64,000 bases of DNA from Pyricularia pennisetigena (taxonomy: Eukaryota; Ascomycota; Sordariomycetes; Magnaporthales; Pyriculariaceae): positions 2,797,348 to 2,861,347 of the forward strand of contig NC_043741.1 in NCBI RefSeq assembly GCF_004337985.1, in the 5' to 3' direction. Under the pieces are notes generated by a model. The model was not told the origin of the DNA and did not search any database. It saw only the letters and a list, made by a program, of their open reading frames with translations. Numbering within the stretch: the stretch's first letter is position 1; each line of letters starts with the position of its first letter. Positions 45,136 to 55,231 of the stretch are shown piece after piece. Both the position numbers and the translations under genes were made by a program.

Positions 45136-45765
45136 CGTGTTGGTGCTGATTGGCGACTCGACGAATGAAGAACAATAAATTCCTGGTGCAGAAAAAAAGC
45201 TGCGCTAAGGCTCGACGTGAACGGTCTCAATTGGGCTCGTCCGGGAGGTGCAAGGTCGTCGAGCGGACTGGTGGTGCTGTTACCGGCGGCGACGTTGGCT
45301 ATGATGCCGATTGATCCAACTTGGTAGAGCTTCATGATGTCTGTGCACGATGCTCTGCTTCCGATTAGATAATCAACTCCATAAGTTCAGGGTAGGTAAG
45401 ACAGTCGGTGAAGCGTTTGAGCCAGGGTGTGATCGGCTATTAAAGCAGTTCCCTGCATGAGGGACCAAACGTGCATGGAAGCCCCGCTTTCCGACCACCC
45501 TCGCGACTTGGTTGCATGGGAATTGGAGCTCACCGCGCCTGAGAAAAAAAAAAAAAGGGTGGGCAGAATTTTTTTTTTCTCGCCTCCGTGTGCTACAAAA
45601 GCCTAGGTCGCGCAGAGTTTCGCAACTTCCCTCCTCCTCTTTCCTTCATAACTTCTGTCTTACTTTGTCCTACCCTCGTCTCTTCCGTTTCCCTGTTTTG
45701 CGACAAAGAGCCCTTTGAAACCGGATAGATTCATACTCGAGGAACTTTTTACACTATTAATCATA
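45136..45765. promoter_or_regulatory. Divergent promoter of the complex I 12 kDa and nucleolin genes
   Basis: 630 bp. A TACAAAAG TATA-like word sits at about 45594, followed by a pyrimidine-rich leader (TTCCCTCCTCCTCTTTCC) as in highly expressed fungal ribosome-biogenesis genes. An A-run then T-run at 45542-45580 could form a hairpin. Confidence 0.5.
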
Positions 45766-47394
45766 ATGGGCAAGGTTAAGGAGTCCAAGAAGGCCACCAA
45801 GGCGGCGCCTGCCGTCAAGAGTGCTGGCGTGACCAAGCCATCGCAGACCAGCAGCGCCAAGTCCAAGAAGATTGCAAAGGACATCGCCGTCAAGGCTACC
45901 AAGAAGGACAAGAAGAAGAAGGTCGAGGTCTCGTCCGACTCTGACAGCGATAGCGATGCGTCGGACTCATCTTCTGACTCCGATTCCGACTCCGAGTCTG
46001 AGGTTGAGGAGAAGAAGCCTGCCAAGGCCGCCACCAGCGGCAAGACCAAGAAGGCTGCTAAGGCCGAGTCCTCCGACTCTGACTCTTCCTCCGAGTCTGA
46101 GGCCGACAGCAGCGACTCTTCTGACAGCGAGTCCGATGCCAAGCCCGCTCCCAAGGAAAAGGCTTCCACCAACGGCGACAAGAAGGCCGCTGCCAAGAAG
46201 GTAGAGAAGTCGGAGTCCTCTGACTCTGATGAGGACTCTGATGAGGACTCTGACTCCGACTCATCTGATTCGGATGAGAGCGATTCTGATGCCAAGGCCA
46301 AGCCGGCTAAGACTGAGAAGGCTAAGAAGGAAGAGGTACGAATATATACTGTGCCTTCCGATAAAAATAACATCCGCTAACATTACTCCACTTATTTACA
46401 GGCTGATTCCGACTCCGACTCCGACTCTGATTCCGACGAGGACTCTGACAGCTCTGGGTCTGACTCCTCAGATGATGAAGAGGAGGAGAAGCCGGCCAAG
46501 ACCGAGGCTCCCTCCAAGAAGCGCAAGGCTGAGGAAGATGAGGAGGCTCCTGCTAAGAAGACCAAGACCGAGGAGTCTGACAAGCCCTCAACACTGTTCG
46601 TTGGCAACTTGAGCTGGAACGTCGACGATGCCATGCTGGCCGAGGAGTTCAAGTTCTGTGGTACAGTCACCAGTGCTCGTGTCATTACCGACAGGGAGTC
46701 TGGCAGGTCCAAGGGCTTCGGCTATGTTGACTTTGCCACCCCTGAGGAGGCCGAGAAGGCTCACGGCGAGAAGCAGGGTGCTTTCATCGACGGCCGTGAG
46801 ATCAAGGTCGACTTCTCTACTGGCAAGGCCACCAACAGCAACGACGCTGCAGGGGCTCGTGCCAAGAAGTACGGTGACACCGTTAGCCCCGAGAGTGACA
46901 CCCTCTTTGTTGGCAACCTACCCTTCGACGCCGACGAGGATAGCGTTGGCGCTTTCTTCAGCGAGGTCGCCGAGGTGAAGAGTCTTCGCCTGCCTACTGA
47001 GCAGTAAGTAACCCGCACGATACACATGCACATTCGCCTTGCAGGTGCTCATAACTAACCCATATATAGGGAGACTGGTCGTCGCAAGGGCTTCGGCTAT
47101 GTTACATTCAACTCTATTGAGGACGCCAAGAGTGCTTTCGAGCAGCTCAACGGCCAGTCCATCAACGGCCGTAACTGTCGCCTGGACTACTCTACCCCCA
47201 GGCCTCCTCGTGAGGATGGTGGTTTCGGCGGCCGTGGTGGTGGTCGTGGTGGCTTCGGTGGTCGCGGCGGTGGCCGTGGTGGCTTTGGAGGTCGTGGTGG
47301 TGGCGGTCGTGGTGGTGGCCGCGGTGGTGGCCGTGGCGGCTTCGGTGGCAGCCGCGGCGGTGGTGGATTCCAGGGCAAGAAGATCACGTTTTAA
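45766..47394 (+). CDS. NSR1: Nucleolin-like protein (Nsr1/Gar2)
   Basis: Three exons: 45766-46335, 46402-47003 and 47070-47394, giving 498 residues; introns are both 66 bp. The N-terminal half is Lys-rich with long Ser/Asp/Glu blocks (SDSDSDSDAS type), the acidic CK2-target region of nucleolins. Two RRMs follow: STLFVGNLSWNVDDAML with KGFGYVDF, then TLFVGNLPFDADED with KGFGYVTF. The C-terminus is an RGG/GGF domain (GGFGGRGGGRGG repeats) ending QGKKITF. It works in nucleolar pre-rRNA processing and 40S assembly. Intron 2 falls in RRM2 between the Gln and Glu of EQETGRRKG. Low-complexity repeats make length variation likely. Confidence 0.96.
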
Positions 47395-50010
47395 ACGTGT
47401 TCGCCGCACACAGTTACCCAGAGGGCTTCAGTTCACACCTAGTGTGGGCTTAGTTGGTTGTCGGATTCGCAATGTCCTAGCCCTCTTGAGGGCCGGGTCA
47501 CTGAGGGATTACAGTCCGCCGACACCTTTTGAGGTGTCGGCGGCAGAACGATACACCCGAGGGCTTGATACTATCTGTGGGATTTTGGCTCCATGCGAGA
47601 CAAATTGGCTGGCTTCTTCAACAAAAGGCTCTCCTCGAAGCGCTTGTCGCCCAGAGGCAATGATGGGTTCCCTTGTTACTGTGGGCTCTTGATTGGCGAG
47701 GCTGGTACGAAACCTCTCGACAAGTGCTGTAAATCCTGCTAAGGGTTCATGCATCTTCGATTAGGTGGACCACGCTTCCGGTTCATGTCGGCTTGTTGGT
47801 TCGAGGGTGTCTTGATACCTCAACTCTCACACAGCTGGGGGTTTCGCACATTGGGTGCGTGTCCACTTGGACGTCCATTTACGGATGGATGGTTCAGAAT
47901 TCCGCTGTCTTTCTGTGCTATCTAATTCCCGGCCTGTCAGTTTCCCGGATTCGTTCTCTGGTTCTGTTTGATACCTCGTCGTCCACTGTCCTGGTTTCCA
48001 GCCGGTAAGTAGAACGCTTGCGCATTATTTCGTAGTTAATATGGGTTTTTACATATTTTAAAAGGCGTTGGGTGTGTAATAAAAGTCTTTACTTATGAGC
48101 TCACTCGTGGATCTGCATTATGCTGTGCGTGACATTGCGATACTGCAAGACAAACTTAAAGCAGTCAGTTTTCTGATGGCGTGCCAAGTGGCAGCCATCA
48201 TGATGCACCGCTTCTGCTAGCTCATAATAGTGGGTCCATGGTGGATGGAACTTGCGTAGGCATATATGCGTTTGTTTGCTTTTGCTAGCCTTGCATCTAT
48301 CAGATTTTCCTTGTCGTGTAACGCGGTTAACCATCTCTCTTGAATATGCATGCTTGGTAAGGTGCTCTGAATCCCAAGTTTCCTGTCCAAGTTTGCGAAA
48401 TTCAAGATTTCCGTGTTCGGATTTTATCGTGCTCTTGTACCTTGTCAAAATGTCATTTTCATCCTTTGCTTGACTCCTCGTTCTTGGCCACCACCTCAGT
48501 TCGTCTCAATCAGGTTGACACAAGTGTAATGGGGTGCGCCTGATTCCAAAGTCATCCGCCTGACCACTCAGCAGGGCACAGCACCACAGCCTCTTCGTCT
48601 TGCACATTCCCCGCATTTGCCAGCTGATTCGATGGAGCAAGGGGATCCCCCCTCCGGGCCGCAAGACAAGGACTTGCCGTCCATTTTTTTACCAGATTTG
48701 ACCCTACCTGCAATGCCAATATTTGTTTGATTAATACTATTCCAGTGCAAGACGCGTTCTCAACAAAACAAAACAAAAAATAGACAATCCAGGTCACGAG
48801 GGCGTTTGGGGGTCGCGAGAAAAGGGGCGGAAGATGTCAGGAGTGACTATGGCGTCGCAACACTCTTTATCCATTTAGTCTAATGATTGAATGTAGGTGA
48901 AACAATTGACCATCATTGACAGAACTACATCCATCCTTCGTGCAGCTTTGAGGTCCTTGATCTATACTGGTCTAGTCAAAGCCACTCTTTCACGGCAGCA
49001 AAAAAAAAAAAAAGAAACGAAAAAAAAATCAAAGCAAGCTCAAACTTGCTCAGCAGACAATCGAAGGGACAGCAGATGAACGGACGGACGACCCTGTGCC
49101 TGGAACCAGTGGTTGTCCCACACAAACGTGGGTTTGGCGGGTTGAACAAGCCGCTGGACGAAGAGCGGATCCCCAGACGGATGTCCTTGTCCCACTCAGT
49201 CACTTCACTGGTTACTGATGGATGATGCATCGACCCATCGCTTGGCTCCATCCATCACACACCGTCTTTAACGTCGTAAACGGGCTTGACGGCTCCAAAA
49301 AGTTTACCCACTTTCCCGCACCCCGTCAAGATTTGAATCCAGACACCTGCATATTTCTTGGTAGCCACTCCCCGGTAGTAGTGCATACCGCTCCTTCGTG
49401 CGCCGCAGGAAACCAAACAGGACGGCCCCGGACAAAGAAACAACAAAGCTCAGCAGAGGGGCAGCTGGCCAACCACAGGCTAACCAGCCCATCCATCCCT
49501 TGACTTGGGAGCGATTTAGCCTCTGCATTGCCTGCCTCTTGTACTTGGTTATGCGCTCGCATCAATCTCCCTGTACCATTCCATTACCTTCATAATTTCT
49601 TCTCTTTTTTTATCATCTTTAATTTTGCAGAGTTGTTTGCATGTTTATGCCAGGACGACAGTGCTATCAAAAGAAAGCCTCGGTTTTTTCTGGGAATAGA
49701 TCAGACCAGACTAGGACTGATTTCCCCGCTTACGTACCAACAGACCCCAGTCGATCACGTCGTTACCGTTGCGATAAGGCGCTGAACGAACGGACTCTGC
49801 GCGGGGCTTCTATCGACAATCAACAAAGATCCCTGCATAGGCGGAGGTCAAAGCCCAACATCTTGCCGTTTCGCTCTCTTTTGTGCTTTTACCAGCCACC
49901 GGTGGAAAACCAACTTGTCTGATTCATTAATCCTCTTCTGCTCTCACCAGTCTTTTGTTTTCATTTGCTCAGTTCTCCGCCATCTGTAATTCCGCTGGTT
50001 GTTTATCGGA
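47395..50010. other. 2.6-kb intergenic region downstream of the nucleolin gene
   Basis: The first part is probably the nucleolin 3' UTR and includes two short hairpins. No frame is convincing in the rest. The segment from about 49500 is likely the leader of the next gene, with short upstream frames. I checked for snoRNA boxes and found none I trust. Confidence 0.55.
47516..47543 (+). other. Perfect 11-bp-stem hairpin in the nucleolin 3' region
   Basis: CCGCCGACACC and GGTGTCGGCGG flank a TTTTGA loop, with no mismatch. About 25 bases upstream lies a second small inverted repeat (GCCCTC, TT, GAGGGC). Position 122 bp after the stop codon suggests a 3' UTR structure; function unknown. Confidence 0.6.
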
Positions 50011-51462
50011 ATGGATTACTTCGACAGCCAAGGGCGACGGCCTGATGACGCCACCGTCCCATGCACCGACCCGATGATCAACTCCGATATGAGGACAACC
50101 GCAAATGCGGGCAACAATCCCATGAATAACAACACAGTAGAAGCGTCCTCACAGAGGCGTCGTAATGATGGTCAGTTCGCACAAGGGAGCGGATGCGAAA
50201 GGCTACCTGCCCCGCCCACTCGCAACAACTCACCGCTGACGGGCCAAGCTTCAGAATCTTGGGTCGAGATCGCCTCACAGCCATCGTCGTCGTCGCTTTC
50301 ATCTATCGGCGACGAGATCATCACAACCGGTCTGCGCGTCCATCGTCGCCGACATCAACCACACAACCGCCAACCCCATAGCCAAACTAACAACAGAAGC
50401 ACCATGCCGCAGTCGTATCTGGTCAGCCACACCGCTGCACGGGGCAACACAAGTAGCCAGGAGGACATCGGCACAGAGAGCGAGTCGGATACATCCCCCT
50501 TGCACTTGGGGTCCCGGCAGCAGACAGCCACGACCGCGGAGAATCCCTCATCAGGTTACGACGACGACGATGACGATTCGGGCGACGAGAATGCCACTGC
50601 GCTGGGACGGCCTGCCCCACCGGTCTTCAGGCCGCAGCCAAATGCCTTCTCACACCCTCCCAGCCACCTCACCCATAGGCACTCGACGCCCTCGTATTCT
50701 AGCAGTAGTTTGAACCCGCACGAGCGCGTCTCGGGCTACCGGAGTAGGCGGTCGTCGTACTCGCGGGGCTCGCACCAACGGCCAAACTTCATGTCGCCCA
50801 GCTACAGGGAAGACAACGATGCGGCACTGCGGGCGTCTCTGACAACGCTGTTGTCTTGCGCCGCCGCGGCGCGGGCGTTGCCCAAGCGCAACGGCGAGCC
50901 TGAGGCTGTAGTCGCAGGCCCTTCGTCCAACGCGGCTGCTCTGCAGCCGGTGGGGCTGCGGCTCGTGCCCGAGGCAGAGCTCATGCGCGGCCCGGACGTG
51001 TCTCCACGAACGACGCCTCCCCCGGAGCCCTCAAAGGCGCAGGCGCAGGCACAGCCTTCGGTGACGCGTACGCCGTCGTCAACATCAGAGCGCAGCGCTG
51101 ACAAGGTCAGCAAGCGATCGCAAAAGTCGGCATCAGGGCCTGGGAGGGCGACCAAGAAGAAGAAAACTTCTTCCGAGTCGGCTACAGATCACCTATCAGT
51201 CGCTGCGACGTACTATATCAGCCCAACTCTGATGACGTGGGTGGTCGGCGCCGGAGTGGTGGTGCTGGTGTCGGTCGTCGGGTTCGGCGCTGGCTACGTG
51301 ATTGGCAGGGAGGTCGGCCGGCAGGAGGGTGCCGGTGCGATCGTTGGCGGAGTGGGCCGCAGCGGCAACGCGACGGGCTCGTGCGGGCGCGAGATTGTGC
51401 AAGGGACTGGCACGCTGAGGCGGTTCAGGTGGGGAAGCATGGGCAGGAGCGTGGTGGCCTGA
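50011..51462 (+). CDS. Uncharacterised Ser-rich single-span membrane protein with candidate Atg8-interacting motif
   Basis: A single exon of 483 residues from ATG 50011; the frame is open a little upstream without ATG. The first 400 residues are predicted disordered: Ser-, Asn- and Arg-rich, with an acidic run (YDDDDDDSGDEN, about 188) and RSRRSSYSRGS. At residues 82-99 is a conserved-looking block ESWVEIASQPSSSSLSSI, where W84-V-E-I87 fits the W-x-x-I/L/V AIM/LIR pattern. A basic patch (TKKKKTSS) precedes one transmembrane helix at about 407-432 with GxxxG-like spacing, followed by about 50 Gly/Arg-rich residues. I do not recognise the family. The architecture (long disordered cytosolic part, AIM, C-terminal anchor) resembles selective-autophagy receptors; that role is inference. 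Confidence 0.85.
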   Translation: MDYFDSQGRRPDDATVPCTDPMINSDMRTTANAGNNPMNNNTVEASSQRRRNDGQFAQGSGCERLPAPPTRNNSPLTGQASESWVEIASQPSSSSLSSIGDEIITTGLRVHRRRHQPHNRQPHSQTNNRSTMPQSYLVSHTAARGNTSSQEDIGTESESDTSPLHLGSRQQTATTAENPSSGYDDDDDDSGDENATALGRPAPPVFRPQPNAFSHPPSHLTHRHSTPSYSSSSLNPHERVSGYRSRRSSYSRGSHQRPNFMSPSYREDNDAALRASLTTLLSCAAAARALPKRNGEPEAVVAGPSSNAAALQPVGLRLVPEAELMRGPDVSPRTTPPPEPSKAQAQAQPSVTRTPSSTSERSADKVSKRSQKSASGPGRATKKKKTSSESATDHLSVAATYYISPTLMTWVVGAGVVVLVSVVGFGAGYVIGREVGRQEGAGAIVGGVGRSGNATGSCGREIVQGTGTLRRFRWGSMGRSVVA

Positions 51463-52708
51463 TGAGAGAAGTGGTGGCGGTTTCAGCTAACCAGGGCTAA
51501 AGCGACAGGCGATGCATGCATGGGATCTACATGAGGGACGACGGTATGTCAAATCTTTTTGGGGCTTGCATTTTTCATCTTCTTCTCCGAAATATGGAGC
51601 TAAGATGGAACTTTCTTCTGTTTCCTCTTTTCTCCTTTTCTTGACATCAAGTTTCCAGGACTTTTTCATATGACCGGAGGTTGCCAATATCCAACTCCCA
51701 CCTCATTTTCTCTTTTTTTTTCACCTTCCTCATTTCGGTTTGCTAGAGTCTGCGGGCGTTCCTAAAGCATTGTTTTTTTTTTTTTTTTTCCCCTCATTTT
51801 GGCTTGCAGCTTGCAGCGCGTCTAAGTCGTTCCTTTTTAAGCAACAATGTTCTTAAGCGGGTTTCCTCGCCCTGGTTCTAGATCAGTTGGTTGCTCTGGG
51901 CGGCTGCTCTGTCGAATTTTTGTTATAACATCAAAGTGTGCCGCCAATGGTTAACCTTTGAGCATGCCGCTTGCTCTCTCACGGATTCTCGTTTGGGTGG
52001 ATATACCTCTTGTTCGTCTTTCTGTAACGAGACCATTGTTTTCCGCATACCTAGGCAACAAGTTTTATTGGAGTGCTAACTGTCTAAGCGTTTCGCATTT
52101 TGAGTTGCCGGGGTTTTCTGGTCGCATCTTGTCACGTTGGGAGAGTTCTGTAATGGATGGAATAGATAGTAATGAACCTACCGCGACGTGTAATCTGACA
52201 GTTCTAAGTGCCTGCTAGAAGTGAGACGATATTTTCTGGTGATCTGAGGCTGATGACAACTTCATAAATATTGTATATGCTCTCGTTATTCGCCTTTGTC
52301 TGCTACTCCTATCAGCTGTTAGCAGTCACATCAACAAGAGACTCGGGCAACTCGGTGAGTTACCTATCTACCTATTTTCTTCAACCCAAGTCGGCCTTTG
52401 AGACTTTATTATACTCATTTGTACGTGCCATGATACCCTCTCAACTGAGCAAGTCTGATGTCTGCATTTTCTGAGCGGGGGGGATTTGAGGTCCACGTCC
52501 ACATATCCTACCCCGCATGTATGACGATACGGGATGGATTTGCCTGAGGGCGTCTTGGTCTGAGGAATGGATTTTGCACCAGCGTTTGTTCTCTATACTG
52601 TCAGGTTAGATCTCCCCAATTCCTCTCATAACATCTTTCAATCCTCCACCAGGTCTCCTCCCGAGCTCTGTCTGAAACCTTGCCCCTCCACCGTGCCAGA
52701 CACCGTCA
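51463..52708. other. Intergenic region before the aldolase gene
   Basis: 1.2 kb, T/C-rich with a T-run at 51773-51789. It contains the 3' UTR of the preceding gene and the aldolase promoter; no coding signal. Confidence 0.6.
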
Positions 52709-53856
52709 ATGTCGAAAATGCAGCAAGCAAACCGCCTCAAGCAGGCCTTTATGACAAAGAAGCCCGCCTTTGGGCTCTGGCAGATGCTGCCGGGCTCCAA
52801 CATCTCGCGGGCTCTTGCCAGGACGCCGGGCATCGACTGGGTCATGGTGGACTGTGAACACGGAAACATCGACGGCAAGTCGTTTTTTTTTTTTCTTTAG
52901 GGCGGGATTCGCCAGGGAATGCCGCCGTTTCAGCAACTTCATCACATCCCCAAGGTATTGCCAGGTGCATCGCCCATGGCTGACTTCTTGATGTGGTATT
53001 GTGACTAGATGCGGCCATGCACGAGGCTGTGCCTGCCATCGCGGCCGTTGGGGTTTCCCCCATTGTGCGGATACCAGACTTTCAACCGTGGATGGTCAAA
53101 CGTACGGTTTGTTTTGTTGAAAGGCAAACCACTCACTAGACGCCTTGGATATGGTCCTCATCCTCACGAGATCAGGACTACAATACACGAGGGGCTGACA
53201 TGCATATGATACAGGGGCTCTTGATACTGGAGCCCATGGGGTACAGCTCAACTTTCTCTGCCCCACCCCCTTGATGATCGTTCCCCCTGTCCAATCCAGC
53301 CGACAACTAACATTCAAATATATCGCAGATCCTCGTGCCGCTGATCAGAACGGTGCAAGAGGTCAAAACTCTCGTGTCGGCGTGCAAGTTCCCGCCCGAG
53401 GGGACTCGAGGCTTCGGCTCCCCCTTCGCCATGCAGACCTTCTCGCCAACGCCGTCCATGACGACGTACCTGCAGTCTGCCAACTCGAGCCTGCTCACGA
53501 TGGTGCAGATAGAGACGCGGGAGGCGCTGGAGGCGGTTGCCGAGATTGCGCCGCTCGTCGACGTCGTGCTGGTCGGGCCGTTTGACCTCGGCAACAACAT
53601 CGGGCACCCGATCCTCGACGGCGTCATGAGCCAGGACCTTAGCAACGCCGTGGAGAGCGTCAGGGTCGCGGCGGAGAGGGCCGGCGTCGTGAGCGGCATC
53701 TTTTGCACGAGTCCCGAGATGGCAAGAAGCTGCGCCCAGGCTGGCTGGGGCATGATCAGCGTCGCGACAGATCTGACGGCGCTGATGGGGACGATGGAAG
53801 AGAGGGTTGCGGTTGCGAGGGGAGAGGGTAAGCCGGGAGCGAAGGGTGGATATTAA
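52709..53856 (+). CDS. HpcH/HpaI aldolase/citrate lyase family protein
   Basis: Four exons: 52709-52874, 53009-53101, 53215-53240 and 53329-53856, giving 270 residues. Intron 1 uses a GC donor (G|GCAAGT), which is the join that keeps frame and gives HGNIDDAAMHEAVPAIA. Exon 3 is a 26-bp micro-exon encoding the end of RALDTGAHG. Motifs of the class II aldolase family are present: FGLWQMLPG, DWVMVDCEHGN, VRIPDFQPWMVKRALDTGAH, GILVPLIRT, VQIET (metal-binding Glu) and VGPFDLGNNIG (metal-binding Asp). Such enzymes cleave 4-hydroxy-2-keto acids to pyruvate or a related 2-keto acid plus an aldehyde; the substrate is unknown. No targeting signal is seen. Confidence 0.92.
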
Positions 53857-54208
53857 ACGGCATGTTGGCGGAATTGTCATGGGAATGTGTTTGAGAGACG
53901 GATCATGTCCATGTTGTGGAGTAAGAATCAAACTTCCACTTGCATTGAGGACGCATTCATTTATAATCAGGCTGCTATCAGACACAGTGAGATTGTTCGG
54001 GCTAATATCATTCAGATGTTTCCGCTATGTTGGATGGCCGTAGGTTTTTTTTCCGGTGGCGGCGATTACAGTGTTTTGATAAAGGTGACTGTGAGATGAA
54101 GTCGAAGAATTATAAATAAATGAATAAATAAACAAACAAACAAACACATGGAATGAATTAGAGATCCAATGGCCAGCCAGTGAATGTTATTTTGGGAGAT
54201 GGCACATT
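53857..54208. other. Convergent 3' region, aldolase and glutaredoxin-like genes
   Basis: 352 bp with a tetranucleotide-like AATA/AACA stretch at about 54112-54146; no coding signal. Confidence 0.6.
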
Positions 54209-54607
54209 CTAGGCCTCCTCGGCGGCATCCATCTTGGCCTGGACCTCGTCCGGGGTGAAGCGATGCATCAGCTTCAAGGCACGGGATGAAAGCTGGGGAT
54301 TCTCCTCTGGCGCATCAGCCTTGCTGACGTGAATCTTGCCGATAGTCCAGTCAGTCAAGTTTCAGGCGAGATGTGGTAGTAAACATGGAAAATGAACATG
54401 CATCCGACTTACAACGGGAACGTCAAAGTCATAGAGGTCTCTCCATGACTTGGCTTCGGGCTTAACAATGTCGACCTCGCGATATACGAAAGGCCGAGCG
54501 TCCCAGACGGTGGACAGGGTGGCCTTGGCTTTTGTGCAGAGGCCGCAGTTCTCGCGCGTAAAGAGCGTGATGCGGCAGGCCTGCCAGAGACGACTTGTTG
54601 CGCGCAT
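54209..54607 (-). CDS. Glutaredoxin-like protein (DUF836, YDR286C type)
   Basis: Two exons: 54413-54607 and 54209-54334, giving 106 residues; the intron is 78 bp with donor GTAAGT and acceptor GGCAAG. The start is the ATG before RATSRLWQACRITLF; the frame is open upstream, but this ATG opens the conserved part. A thioredoxin-fold start (ITLFTRENCGLCTKAK) carries a CxxC, Cys21 and Cys24. WDARPFVYREVDI and YDFDVPVIHVSK follow, with the cis-Pro in DVPV. The C-terminal helix LKLMHRFTPDEVQAKMD closes the domain. The N-terminus could be a weak mitochondrial signal. It is a probable small redox protein; partners are unknown. The short second exon is easily missed. Confidence 0.88.
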
Positions 54608-55231
54608 CGCTGGGATTTGCTCTGCTCTACTTTCTGTTTGTTTTTTGCGCGTTGGTGTTGAGAGCGGTGCTGGTTGTTCACCAATGAGCGTACTTGTGAA
54701 TCCCTTCAAGGCAGGCAAGCTCAAAGCAAAATTGCGGTTCGAGTCGCTACAAGGGACCCCTGGTTCGTAGCTCCATTTGGGCTTAGCGGCATCCCTCCAT
54801 CCCCGCGGCAGTGGACCCTTGTCAGCACCCAGATGCTTGCTGCCCCTCTCCAATGACGAAGTAGCACTCGAGAGATTCTGGAAGCTCTCCGAACTTTTTG
54901 GATTCGAGAGAAAAACCGAATCCGCAAAAGAGAGAGCGAGGAAACATCAAAGTGTCATTGGACTCGTTCCACTGCCAATTATTGTTTGTTATATGAGTCA
55001 AAGCTCCTTCGAGCTGCAGGTAATCAACTCAATTGCCATCGTCACTTCTCTCTCATGCGAAAAAAAAAAAAAGCGGGATTTGCCCCTTCTATCTTGAAGC
55101 ACTATAAACCTACCTCAAACCAAGGTTCCTAAGCAACCAAGACACCACTGACCTGAGCATCATAAACATCTACGATCTGCATTCAACAAATTACCAACTT
55201 TGACCAGCCCCCATCTTCCAACCCACTCTCA
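54608..55231. promoter_or_regulatory. Divergent promoter of the glutaredoxin-like and CHORD genes
   Basis: 624 bp with an A-run at 55060-55073. A conserved reading frame does not extend into it, although the glutaredoxin frame stays open to about 54853. Confidence 0.5.

Noticed and set aside
47395..48000. C/D snoRNA downstream of the nucleolin gene
   Set aside because: An ATGATGG word and CTGA words exist, but order and spacing do not make a box C/D RNA.
54735..54750. tRNA B-box-like word GGTTCGAGTCG
   Set aside because: No A-box or cloverleaf around it; it lies in the divergent promoter of the CHORD gene.
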